Of a stretch of 38,246 nucleotides of DNA, positions 29,588 through 38,246 are shown piece after piece; position 1 is the first letter of the stretch, and every line of letters begins with the position of its first letter. The notes beneath the pieces were generated by a model. The model was not told the DNA's origin. It was given only the letters and a program-made list of their open reading frames with translations, and did not search any database. The stretch is from Cymbomonas tetramitiformis. Taxonomy: Eukaryota > Chlorophyta > Pyramimonadophyceae > Pyramimonadales > Pyramimonadaceae. The translations under genes and the position numbers were made by a program. The DNA lies in contig LGRX02025912.1 of assembly GCA_001247695.2 (NCBI GenBank), forward strand, positions 1 through 38,246, given 5' to 3'.

Positions 29588-30932
29588 CCCTGTTCTCCAG
29601 GTAGGCCTGTGTTAGGGAGCACACCGCCAGATCGCTGAAGAACACGTCCAGCTCCACGTAGCGCCAGTGCCAGGCCTGGTCGGACCCGAAGGTCCCCGCC
29701 GCACGCTCCAAGAACTTCTTCTGCTGGTCCTGAAGAGTGTGTTCCTTAAAGCTCCAGAGGAGGCTCGACACGCTCGCCTGGTACGCTGATACAGACGGCG
29801 TACAGCTGGGAGTGGTCAGTGCCTCGATCACGATGGCCTCTTGGAATATCTTCCGCACCATGTTGGAGTAGTGCTCCAACTGCGTCAGGAGGCTATCCTT
29901 GTCGGCCGATTTAGTGTCGGACGCGGAGCGGGGGAACCTGGTCACACTCTTGATCAGCTTCAGCACCATCTCCTTGGTTTTGTGCTCCAGGCGGACCTCG
30001 TCCGAAGTTGCTCGCAGATTAGTGCCCTGCGGCAGTCGGATGATGCCTGGTACAAAGGGTGCAGCGCTGGGAGAAAGGATGGGATTCGCAGCGGCGGAGT
30101 GGGGGAAGCGGGCTGAAGGTGGTGGTCCAGGGGCATGTGCAGGTGGAAGCGCAGGCGTGGGATTTATGGGGACTGCGGTTGAGGCGGGCGGTAATGCAGA
30201 GGCTGGGGGCCCAGAAGTAGGCGGTGGAGCAGGTGTTGGTGATGGAGCGGGGAGCGGAAGAGGCGTGTGGAAGGGCATAGGAGTGGGTGGTTGCGCGGCC
30301 ACTACGCTCATGCTTCGGTACCAGTCGGAGTTGCTGACTTCAGACCACGCGGCGAGGCCGTCTTGGTCGAAGTGTGACATCTCCGATTCCCGCGCGGTAG
30401 CCGGTATCCATTCCCACACCGGCTGTCCCATGCTCGTTGACCGCACGTTGGCCGCAGCTGGGTCTCCCATAGCCATGTCCATGACTTCGCGGTCGACCAT
30501 AAGCACCCAGGTCTCTACACGAGGGTTAGTGAGTGGTAGGGGTGCGTGATGCAGGCGGCCTCCCATGCGTGCGTAGGCAGTCAGTGGCGCTCCCAGCAGA
30601 TGCATAATCCTGAAGAGGATGGAGTCGCCATGCACCCCAGCCCTGCGGCGTTCATCCCATGGTAGGGAGACGGTTGCCGCGCCTCGCACCCCTGCTGACT
30701 GGTGTACCCACAACGACCCACCGTCATGGGTGATGAAAAGAGCCCGAACCTCTGGGTACTGAGGGTAGGAGGGTTCTGGCCCTTGGGCGGGGTCACCAGG
30801 GGGGTCTGGAGGTGGGTCACTAGGGGGGCCTGGAGGCGAGTCCCTTGAACTGGGGTCTCTGTGCTCCGAGTCAAAGTTGCCACCGCCGTGCACTACCGTC
30901 TCCACCGACTGCCGCCGGCGAGTCACCATCAT
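29576..30932 (-). CDS. gypsy gag N-terminal part (interrupted)
   Basis: A frame of about 450 codons from Met at 30932 is Pro/Asp-rich at the start (SPPGPPSDPPPDPPGDP). It has a globular portion (ALFITHDGGSLWVHQSAGV; WVLMVDREVMDMAMGDP), a long Pro/Ala linker and a helical capsid-like C part (EHYSNMVRKIFQEAIVIEAL; SLTQAYLENREDIF). The 259-bp insertion cuts it. After removing the insertion and one target copy, the two gag halves still differ by one base in frame, so a further indel or a frameshift is needed. Confidence 0.7.
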
Positions 30933-32000
30933 GTTGAGAGGATTTGGCCGACCCTGAGTGGGAGGTTCGGCGGGGGCAGTTTCAGCGACAATCTGAGATG
31001 CTGGGGGGGTTACGCTGTCAGCGGCGTCCGCCTCGAGTGAATGATCCGCCGTCAGGGCCCCCTGCGCGCTGCTCTGAGGGTCGCCTGGTGGAGAGGCTCC
31101 ATAATAGACAGGCGGTGTTCACGTTGTCATTCTCCACCACTTGCTGTAGTTTTGGGCAGAGGATGTTGCAGTAATTCTTACCACTAGCGGGCAGCTTTAT
31201 CAATTAAGACGAACATTTTTTTATGGCAGGAGACCTTTACAGTTCGCAGAAGTATCAAAGCTAAACCGACAGGCAGAATTCTTTTAGCATTCTCCATCAC
31301 ATGCAGACAGGCGAGATTTACCAGAGCACCCACCACTAGCTGGCAGAGCATTAATTTTAGCAGACCGGAATTGGTCCTAGCAATTTCCTAGGCTTAGCAA
31401 TATTTGTTATGCTAGCCTGACGTTCATCATGCCACCTGTGACTTTGCTAGCTGACTAGAGTTGACTTATCTTTACATTCTCTGTAAACTCTAGTAGCTAG
31501 GGTGGTGAGTGTCACTAGCTGGTCCACCTCAGATGAGGTGGTGTGCTGGAATTGACGCTACGACTAGTTCGTACAGTCTGGTGTCATTCCTGTATGTCAT
31601 CTTCGGTGGCCAGCCTGTGTCACTCATCTCGGGTATATATCGTTTGTATATCCGAGTTTAGTGATCCGTTGTTTCACCGTCGGCAGCGGGTCCCCACTGC
31701 CTGTTCAGCTGTTTCCAGCATAAAGGGCGCATGGGCCCTCCGTCGGAGACGGGAGGGCACGTGCAGACCATTCGCAATTTATTGTGTACGATTAATTGTG
31801 TGCTATGAATTGTGAGTTGCACTTAGGCCCATGATACGTCGGATATAAAAATCAGCGATTGAAATCGGACGTCGTGTCGAATAGTAGATAAGAGATCGAC
31901 GGTCTAGTGGAGAAATTAGCACGACCAACCTAGTATCTTTTTGTGATTCCTAATCCTAATACTCTACTGTGCTGGATATGATAACCCGATCGGTCATCTG
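30933..32000. other. no gene recognised; possible 5' LTR region of gypsy
   Basis: This lies upstream of gag on the minus strand, where a 5' LTR, primer-binding site and leader are expected. No matching second LTR exists in the window, so limits cannot be set. The ORF 31543-31815 (+) has no protein-like features. Confidence 0.3.
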
Positions 32001-32400
32001 TCATATTCAGGGTTTAGGGTTTAGAGTTTCCGAGGATTGGTAGCAGGGGTTCCGTGACTTCCTGTGACCCCCCCGCACCAAAATCCAAGTTCTAGGGGGG
32101 TCACCCCCTAAGGGCAGAATGCAAGTCCTAGGGGGGGTCTGAGCACACGCCCTTGCCTCATAATAACTCCAGTGTTCAACGAAAAAATCGGGGGAATGTT
32201 CGAAAATTCGCGCCTGCGGCGCATAATAATACCACATGTGAGGCGATAGCGCGGGGCACACACTCCCACCCCCACCATCCTTGCGCGACTAGTCCGCGCC
32301 CGTGATGGTGGTATTGTGGGACACTCCCGCCCGCCCCGCGCGCGCGCGATGGTGGTACTGTATCGTGGGGCACTCCCGTCCGCCCCGCGCGTGATTATTA
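32001..32400. repeat. GC-rich short repeats and two telomere-like heptamers
   Basis: GGGTTTAGGGTTTAG lies near 32010. CTAGGGGGGTCACCCCCTAAG and a related partial copy lie at about 32092-32140. Two to three copies of a GGGCACTCCCGTCCGCCCCG-type unit with GATGGTGGTA(T/C)TGT lie at 32260-32390. No ORF is credible. Confidence 0.6.
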
Positions 32401-32839
32401 GGGCTGATAAGCGAGCCCTCAGTATATCAATAATAAGCTGGTGTTTATTGAACAGTAAACACGCATGCAACGTATGAGCGGGTGATGAGTGCAGGCTTCT
32501 GTGAGAAGATACTGCTCTAGCACAACGCTAGCTCATATACCAGATGTCTCCCATCGCATAGATGGTACCGCCATTGGGTTGTGAACCCGAGACATTGGTT
32601 GAACGACCAGTATATGCAGAACGAATGATGCGTTCGCCCTAATATACTGCGCATGCTTGTTCCGCACATGCTAGAAGCGAAGATGATTTCTTGTTCGTGT
32701 ACTTCAAGATTGTATCTTGCTTCGCCATCTTCGAGTTCGACGTACGAACTCTCGATGACAGGTATCATTCAAGTCTTTCCTTGAATAATGACAGATGATG
32801 TGACTTATCATCTCGATGACATGTACAGTCATAGTCGAC

Positions 32840-32965
32840 CGTACTGACGACTGTCTGACGACTGCCTGACGACTGTCTGTCATTATAATATATGACATGA
32901 CTCGACATGACATGGTATGACATGGTATGACACGTATGACACGTATGACATGTATGACACATGTG
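32840..32965. repeat. degenerate short tandem repeats
   Basis: Three copies of GACGACTG(T/C)CT are followed by a run of ATGACATGGT/ATGACACGT units. The tract reads as Cys-His-Thr-Cys-His repeats on the minus strand, which is a by-product of the repeat. Confidence 0.8.
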
Positions 32966-33452
32966 TCACCGGTCATAACCCTGACAGATCTCCCCTCTTA
33001 AAAGAGTTGTGACCTCACAATGGGCATACCTTTGTATATGTCTTTGATGTCTTTGTTGTTGTTGCTTCTTGCTGGTACCAGTCTTCTTACACCGATTTGA
33101 GGCGTCCCTCATGGTGTTTTTAGGTTATTGGGGGGAACTGAGTCCACTTTAGTCCCTCACCTTAGGCATTAGCCTTACAGTTCTTAGGATGTAGCCCCCT
33201 TTGAATTGCGTATCGTATTTCAGAATGACGATTCAAGGTTCAATGAATTGCGTTTCGTGATACAGATTGACGCTGGATTACTGATTGATCCACACGTACC
33301 GTGCGTCATTATTGGTTATTGGTACCCGCATATGCGTATCTGTGTAAGGGTATGATTTATACAAGGCTCACTACACCTCAGCAAGGAAGGATCAATTCCC
33401 GCTCCTGTCATATCAATTTGATGCAGGGTAAAAATGTTAGGGATATAACCCT

Positions 33453-33495
33453 GCAGTTCTCGGGATGCAGCCCTGCAGTTCTTGGGATGCAGCCC
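33453..33495 (+). repeat. tandem pair of a dispersed 21-bp motif
   Basis: GCAGTTCTCGGGATGCAGCC at 33453 and GCAGTTCTTGGGATGCAGCC at 33475 lie in direct tandem. Related copies lie at 33177, 34883, 37030 and 37070. Confidence 0.8.
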
Positions 33496-35346
33496 TGTTT
33501 ATATACGACCGATCGACGAAAACCTCTTGGGTACATGTTTCCACGGCCTGATTATTATTAGGTCGGCAATTTATTGGCAAAAAGTCATCGGCTATCAGCT
33601 TTTGACTCAGAAGCCACAATGTTATAGAAGCTGCTACCTATTGTGACCATATGCGGCAGTTATGCCTTCAGCATACGTAGACAATATGATTATATGGAAC
33701 TTATAATCCCACTTAAGTTGCATCATGATAAATTTATCCAGGTGTTAACAAGTGTTCAGGATTTGATAAGGGGTTGACGCCCCACAAGCTATAAAAGGTC
33801 ACTGTCTCATAAGGCTCGCCTCAAGTGTGCGGCTTTGAGGATCAGCGTCCCAGCGAGGCACAGGCATGATGCTTCCTTGATCATGGTGGAGCTGGAAATG
33901 AGAATGCTCAAGATATCCGAAGACAGGAAGGCTTTTTGTCGGCCAGAGTTACTGTCTAGATGCTTAACCTCGATGGAGTTGCATTCGGATACAAACTGTG
34001 CAACCATGTATGTGACTTGTACATTGGTGTATGATATTGATGAATCGTCTCTTGTCATGAACCTGAAAGAAATGACGGGCAAATAGCTAGAGTGGCGGAT
34101 TTACTCACTCGGCTTTGCTGTTATGGAATTCGATGCCTGTTGGCACTACTGGGAATCCTTTGCTCAGATGCTTTCCTTAAGACATTGGCAACAGCTTGTG
34201 TGCCAGCCTCTCTAGATTTGGGGAGAAACCATGGATCAACAATTCATCAATCAAAACACATGTTACCAAGGTTGATTCAACGAATCCTTCAACTCTTGAA
34301 TTTCGACAATCAGCATCTTAGGCTGTTGACGTCAAATAAAGTGATGGTCGTAAGCTTACAATATAGCTTATTCACATTTGAAAAACCATCGTTCTCCTAT
34401 GTCAGTACCCTTCATATAATATGACAGAGCATGTGAATATGCATCTATGATTTCTTCACAATGAACTTTATGTGTCAGTAAGTCAAATAAGACTTCATTT
34501 GATGCTTCAATCGGCATGATGTACCGTGTTGTCAAACTTAATGACTGCTATGCACAGATGCTGGAACTTTTCAGGAGATTTTTGATCTTCCTAGCAAAAT
34601 TGCAATGAGGTAAAATCAATTTGTAGCAGCTGTATGAGGATGAATGAATCTATACTCTTTCCTCCCCCTTTAAAAAGAGGTGTATCAAACCAATCAAATG
34701 GTGATGGAGAATGCTATTCAATCATTATGTTATGTGAAAATGGTTTGATAGAAAATCAGACTGAGATTATTCATTGAATGATTTAGAGGTAACAATGTCA
34801 ATCTGAACACCGATTCTCTCTACGTCATACCGGCAATATGCCTGACGTTTTTGAATGTGGCAAATGCCAGATGATGTCAAATGCAGTCGTTGGGTTGCAG
34901 CCCACATATTTGTCAGCTCAGGGTCACTATAGTGTACCCAACTTAGACAATGGTTCTGGATAATGATTGTCATAATGAACAATGAAATCACTGATGGTAC
35001 CGAAGTTGACTTTGGTATCGAAGCTAATGGAGAGTCAATCAAGAAGTGTCTGTAATGACAATAACTTACTACGGGCTGTATCTCCGTAGTTGATGGATGG
35101 CTGGTATGTCATTTCATTATGACTTAGAACATGGCATCGCCTAGTAGTATATATACATATGAATCTTCTTCAGTACATGATCATTTATCTCAATGGTGCC
35201 CATTTTATTTTTGGGCAAACATTATTCAGAGACTTGTCATGGTAAAGAAGTATGAATGATGAATGTGTCATTTCAATCCGATAGAATTGTGACTTGTTGA
35301 TGACCATAAAATTTCTGTCACTTTTCAGAACGAGGATGAACTGCGT

Positions 35347-35430
35347 TTGGAAACCGTATGCGGGTTCGAGTTCCGACATGGTTTTTCCAAGACGTCGTGG
35401 CCTAATGGACGAGGCAACAAATTTCTAAAC
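35347..35430 (+). other. tRNA-Arg-like fragment with B box before A box
   Basis: GGTTCGAGTTCC at 35363-35374 resembles a T-arm/B box. It is followed at 35391 by GACGTCGTGGCCTAATGGAC, then GAGGCA. That stretch looks like the 5' acceptor strand and D arm of an eukaryotic tRNA-Arg, and TGGCCTAATGG (35398-35408) fits the A-box consensus. Downstream TTTCTAA looks like an anticodon loop with TCT (Arg). The acceptor and anticodon stems do not pair convincingly, so this is a fragment or a permuted tRNA relic and not a confirmed gene. Confidence 0.25.
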
Positions 35431-37029
35431 ATTCCAGAATGAGCTTTCAAAGAGTCTTTATTCTTCAATTAAGCATGCTTGTCTTATGTGCCAAAATGAT
35501 ATGAAACCACAAGTATGGTGTCAATCTATATGTGGATGGTTTATACTATTGTATGCTATTCCACAAATAAGTAGTGATGTGCTGATGTTAGAATAAAAAC
35601 TTTGGACAATTTCAACTCATTACAAACCCGAGTGCATTCAAGTCCACTTGTATGCTCAGAATCTGAATCTAATGTACTTTTTATATGCACAGGATAAAAC
35701 ATATTTTCTATGCGATTCTGAATTCAGGAACTAGAGTCAATGTAAAACTCTTTTCCTATTTCAGAGGATGAAACCTTTATTCCCTTAGGTGCAATACCTT
35801 TTTGTAAGGAATTCATTTCAATACAAGTTTCAATCGATTTTCTCTAATCTGTCACTTTTGTGATGATCAGATTGGTCAACTTTACAGCATAACCACTTAC
35901 CCTCGCTGAAGGAGATGACTCCCATCATAGGGCGGTATATTGGCTGTTTTCATATGACACATGGAAAACATGAGTAACTCTTGGAGAATTTCGGGGAAAA
36001 CATCCTGAATTAGCTGTGCTTGACTGCTCTATGCCCAAGAATGACCGAAGAGAATGCTCGGCCATCTTTCAGCCATATGGCGTGGAGGCTGCTTAACAAC
36101 GGTTGGGTCATAAGCTGGATAGCTATGTCAGCTATGTCAGAGGTTGAATAGCCACGATTGCACAGATTCTATCTTTCATGATGAATAGACCTTTGAGAAA
36201 TGGTGTCCGATGAATCAATACTTTTGACAACAACTCAACCTTTAGGTATGATGAAGAGCTGATGATCTTTGTTGCAATGCAATCGTTTAATGCGTACCAC
36301 TGAAATGCCTTGTGATATAATAATCTCACTGCATATACTTTGTTCAATGGCGGTATGATCAGATATGTAATGATCCATGAAGACAAGATGGTTGGTATGG
36401 CTCATTCAGCAGGCATGCTTACCTCAAAGAGATGCCAATACACGGATACATTTCAAGACATAAGGGCAATAGGTTTATTATGTAGCCTTCAAAGGCAGCT
36501 AGTATTTATGCTGCATTGGTCAGCCCAGTGGCTTTGACCTATCTAGGTGTTGTACTCAGGCCGTAGCCTGCATATTGCATTGAGTAATCTTGACACCTTT
36601 AATGATCCAATCAGATGAAATATCAAGAATGGTTGCCCTTTTTCAATGATCATCGGTGGCAGAGGCTATAGTGCTTGCACCGTGTCAATATACAATTCTA
36701 GTCTGGATACATGCTAGACCAGATGTATATAATGTCTAGGTCTTCAAAATCAAGCTCATATGTATGTCATGGCTGATGTATGTGTCAACTTCATGGAGTT
36801 CTGTATGGTTTGACTGTATATAGTCAGGCTTACCAAAACAAAAACAATGATGCAACTTACTTGTTTTATTATTTGTCTTATTATTTACTTTGGTTTTTAG
36901 TTGTATTTTTAGCTTATCATCTTCCCCCCTCAAGGAAGTGTATTGCTAGGCGGTTGTCAAGCGCCGTTTAAATACAACAGAGGTCCGACCTCTATGTGAT
37001 GACGTGGAAGCTTACTATGAAGCTGGATA

Positions 37030-37090
37030 GCAGTTCTCGGGATGCAGCCCATTGCACCGAAGGTGCATTGCAGTCGTTGGGATGCAGCCC
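37030..37090 (+). repeat. second pair of the dispersed 21-bp motif
   Basis: GCAGTTCTCGGGATGCAGCC (37030) and GCAGTCGTTGGGATGCAGCC (37070) flank ATTGCACCGAAGGTGCA, a short hairpin (TGCACC / GGTGCA). Confidence 0.8.
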
Positions 37091-37335
37091 GAATTCACGT
37101 CATCAGCGTGGGTCATATAGTGCCCAGGCATGTGCTGTATAATACAACACTACCCTCCAGCAACGAAGTGGTTTGCTATTACCATCATCGTATGCTGTGG
37201 GATATCAATATATGATCAGAGAGCATGGTAATATGTGTACCATGTTTGTCAATATCGGAGAGACTATGTCTTCTTTAAAATCCTCATGACTATATGTATA
37301 ATGGTGCTATACTAATGTCAACACCTTCTCTCTGA

Positions 37336-38246
37336 GTGATTTATTGCCCTAGCGACTCGGAAGAAGAATCCACCCCCAACGCCGAAAAGAGCAAACAAAT
37401 GGAAGACTATGATATGGCAAGCGATGGTTCCCTTTTTGCTGGAAAGAAAACAGCATGCAGTGGGGCAGCATATGCTATAAAAAACTTTGACAACGGGATG
37501 CCACTTGTACGGAAGATGAATATCCCCCCCTCAAGAACTTTCTCCGCACAGGGGCTCCTTATCAAGGAGGATATCCAAAACCCGAGTAGCACATCTGCTG
37601 AAATTGCGGGACTGCGATTTCTACTCACAGAACAAAAAGAGAAACTCCTCAAATCTATTACTCCAATGGTACATGCCATTGACTCCATGGCAGCAATATC
37701 TGCGGTAACAAAGGATGGCAGGTCCATGAGTGCTCGGGACAAACTACGTGAAGCTAATCGCAGAGATGTGCAGGCTGTTCGCCTACTGCTAGAAGAACTT
37801 GGCTTCTACAGTGAAGGAGACCACAGTAAAATCATCCTTAAATGGATTAGGGGTCACAATAATGACAAAGTCCACGACAGAGTGGACCGTACTGCTAAAA
37901 GAGCCTCATTCAGAGGGGGCTGTTTTGACATCTCCCGCTACGACCCTGCTGAGGAACTACCCTTCTCACTATTCTTTTTTGAGGTCCCTATTTTAGGCGA
38001 TATACGTAGCCACATCAGAAGAATTCAACGACTCTCACACTATCATAATTGGAGAACCCTAAAGTCCCAAGGGAAGCATCTGAGAATGCTTAACGAGAAT
38101 AACACCGCCCCCACCAAAGATATTTCCAAAATGACACCTAAAGCTTTCACCGCTTCTAGAAGTAGAGAACTCCTGGGTCTTCAAGCCTCTCCTGCACGCT
38201 TATTTAAACTGGGAAAAATCGGGTCCGAAAACTGCCCCTACTGCCA
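37336..38246 (+). CDS. LINE-type RNase H and zinc-tail segment, open at the window end
   Basis: The frame is open from 37336 (after a TGA at 37333-37335) to the window end without a stop. The acidic start (SDSEEESTPNAEK, in-frame Met codons at 37399 and 37414) leads into RNase H: ASDGSLFAGKKTACSGAAYA (first Asp), STSAEIAGLRFLL (Glu), HAIDSMAAI (second Asp) and KWIRGHNNDKVHDRVDRTAK (His and last Asp). All residues of the active site are visible. Near the end FKLGKIGSENCPYC is the start of the Cys-rich tail that follows RNase H in non-LTR retrotransposons. No reverse transcriptase lies upstream within the AT-rich region, so this is a 5'-truncated copy, an exon, or a separate RNase H gene. The protein continues beyond the window. 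Confidence 0.8.
   Translation, partial: MIYCPSDSEEESTPNAEKSKQMEDYDMASDGSLFAGKKTACSGAAYAIKNFDNGMPLVRKMNIPPSRTFSAQGLLIKEDIQNPSSTSAEIAGLRFLLTEQKEKLLKSITPMVHAIDSMAAISAVTKDGRSMSARDKLREANRRDVQAVRLLLEELGFYSEGDHSKIILKWIRGHNNDKVHDRVDRTAKRASFRGGCFDISRYDPAEELPFSLFFFEVPILGDIRSHIRRIQRLSHYHNWRTLKSQGKHLRMLNENNTAPTKDISKMTPKAFTASRSRELLGLQASPARLFKLGKIGSENCPYC

Larger units (their letters stand above)
24485..30932 (-). mobile_element. Ty3/gypsy-type LTR retrotransposon, 3'-truncated and decayed
   Basis: On the minus strand the order is gag-like N part, gag with zinc knuckle, a linker protein, a Thr/Ser-rich repeat, protease, reverse transcriptase and RNase H. This order (protease, RT, RNase H without integrase before RT) is that of Ty3/gypsy elements. 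The frame stops at a junction with the DNA element before any integrase. No long terminal repeat pair could be recognised; a 5' LTR would be expected above about 31000. In-frame stops and a small insertion show decay, or unusual expression. Confidence 0.85.
32966..37335. other. AT-rich region without recognised genes
   Basis: Base composition is clearly more AT-rich than the left 31 kb. Short ORFs (for example 33301-33561, 33835-34086, 34092-34424 and 36340-36537) show no motifs or repeats suggesting proteins. Contents I can name are six scattered copies of a GCAGTTCTYGGGATGCAGCC-like motif, a tRNA-like fragment near 35350-35430, and pyrimidine tracts followed by purines near 32993, 34658 and 36922. 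Confidence 0.5.

Noticed and set aside
29899..30549. Plus-strand 216-codon Gly/Ala-rich ORF
   Set aside because: It is antisense to the Pro-rich linker of gag.
31200..32000. 5' LTR of the gypsy element
   Set aside because: It is expected here, but no second copy, primer-binding site or TG...CA ends could be fixed from this window.
32007..32030. Telomere-type TTTAGGG repeats
   Set aside because: Only about two heptamers are present, too few to claim an interstitial telomere.
32765..32976. Cys-His-Thr repeat protein on the minus strand
   Set aside because: It is a translation of degenerate ATGACATGGT-type repeats, with no other protein features.

Overview
The window looks like nuclear DNA of a unicellular eukaryote. 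Its genes are split by short GT-AG introns of about 100-250 nt with conserved phase, and it is packed with transposable elements and tandem arrays. Nothing bacterial is present: no operons, no ribosome-binding-site-led genes and no rRNA. The mixture of TNP2/DUF4218-like DNA transposon, Ty3/gypsy and LINE-type RNase H sequences, with a GC-rich left part and an AT-rich right part, would fit a green alga such as a prasinophyte. Cymbomonas-like genomes come to mind, but this is an impression and not a proven assignment. No ordinary housekeeping gene was recognised.

Layout: (1) 1-1968 is a 376-bp satellite. (2) About 1.97-12.0 kb holds a divergent gene pair. A minus-strand multi-exon gene (7024 to 3127) encodes repeated Cys/His zinc modules, a low-complexity Ala/Gly/Lys/Glu/Asp domain and a Gln-rich tail. 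A plus-strand 1117-codon ORF (8457-11810) encodes a DDE-like transposase. Between them is an array of ~95-bp repeats carrying TGACGTCA, and a 185-bp repeat array lies beyond the minus gene. (3) About 12.0-24.5 kb has the same design: a minus-strand acidic/Lys-rich accessory gene (15139 to 12941) diverges from a 13-exon plus-strand CACTA/EnSpm-like transposase gene (16141-23340). 76-bp repeats lie at both outer sides, foldback sequences lie in the shared promoter region, and short candidate terminal inverted repeats lie at 12005 and 24484. (4) 24485-30932 is a minus-strand Ty3/gypsy element without a recognisable integrase. Its gag-to-pol reading frame is continuous except for three in-frame stop codons, and a 259-bp insertion with a 12-bp target duplication interrupts gag. 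(5) 31-37.3 kb is AT-rich, with dispersed short repeats and a tRNA-Arg-like fragment whose B box precedes its A box. (6) 37336 to the window end is an open coding segment with a complete RNase H active site, probably the 3' part of a LINE-like element.

The two signals I consider most original are these. First, all introns of the transposase carry the palindromic core TGGCCAT, which also belongs to the 76-bp arrays and the accessory-gene introns. This suggests that repeats of the element colonised, or served as, introns. Second, two adjacent DNA elements share a head-to-head 'accessory protein + transposase' architecture. Several single-base frame breaks affect otherwise well-preserved exons, so either the copies are decayed or the sequence contains indel errors.
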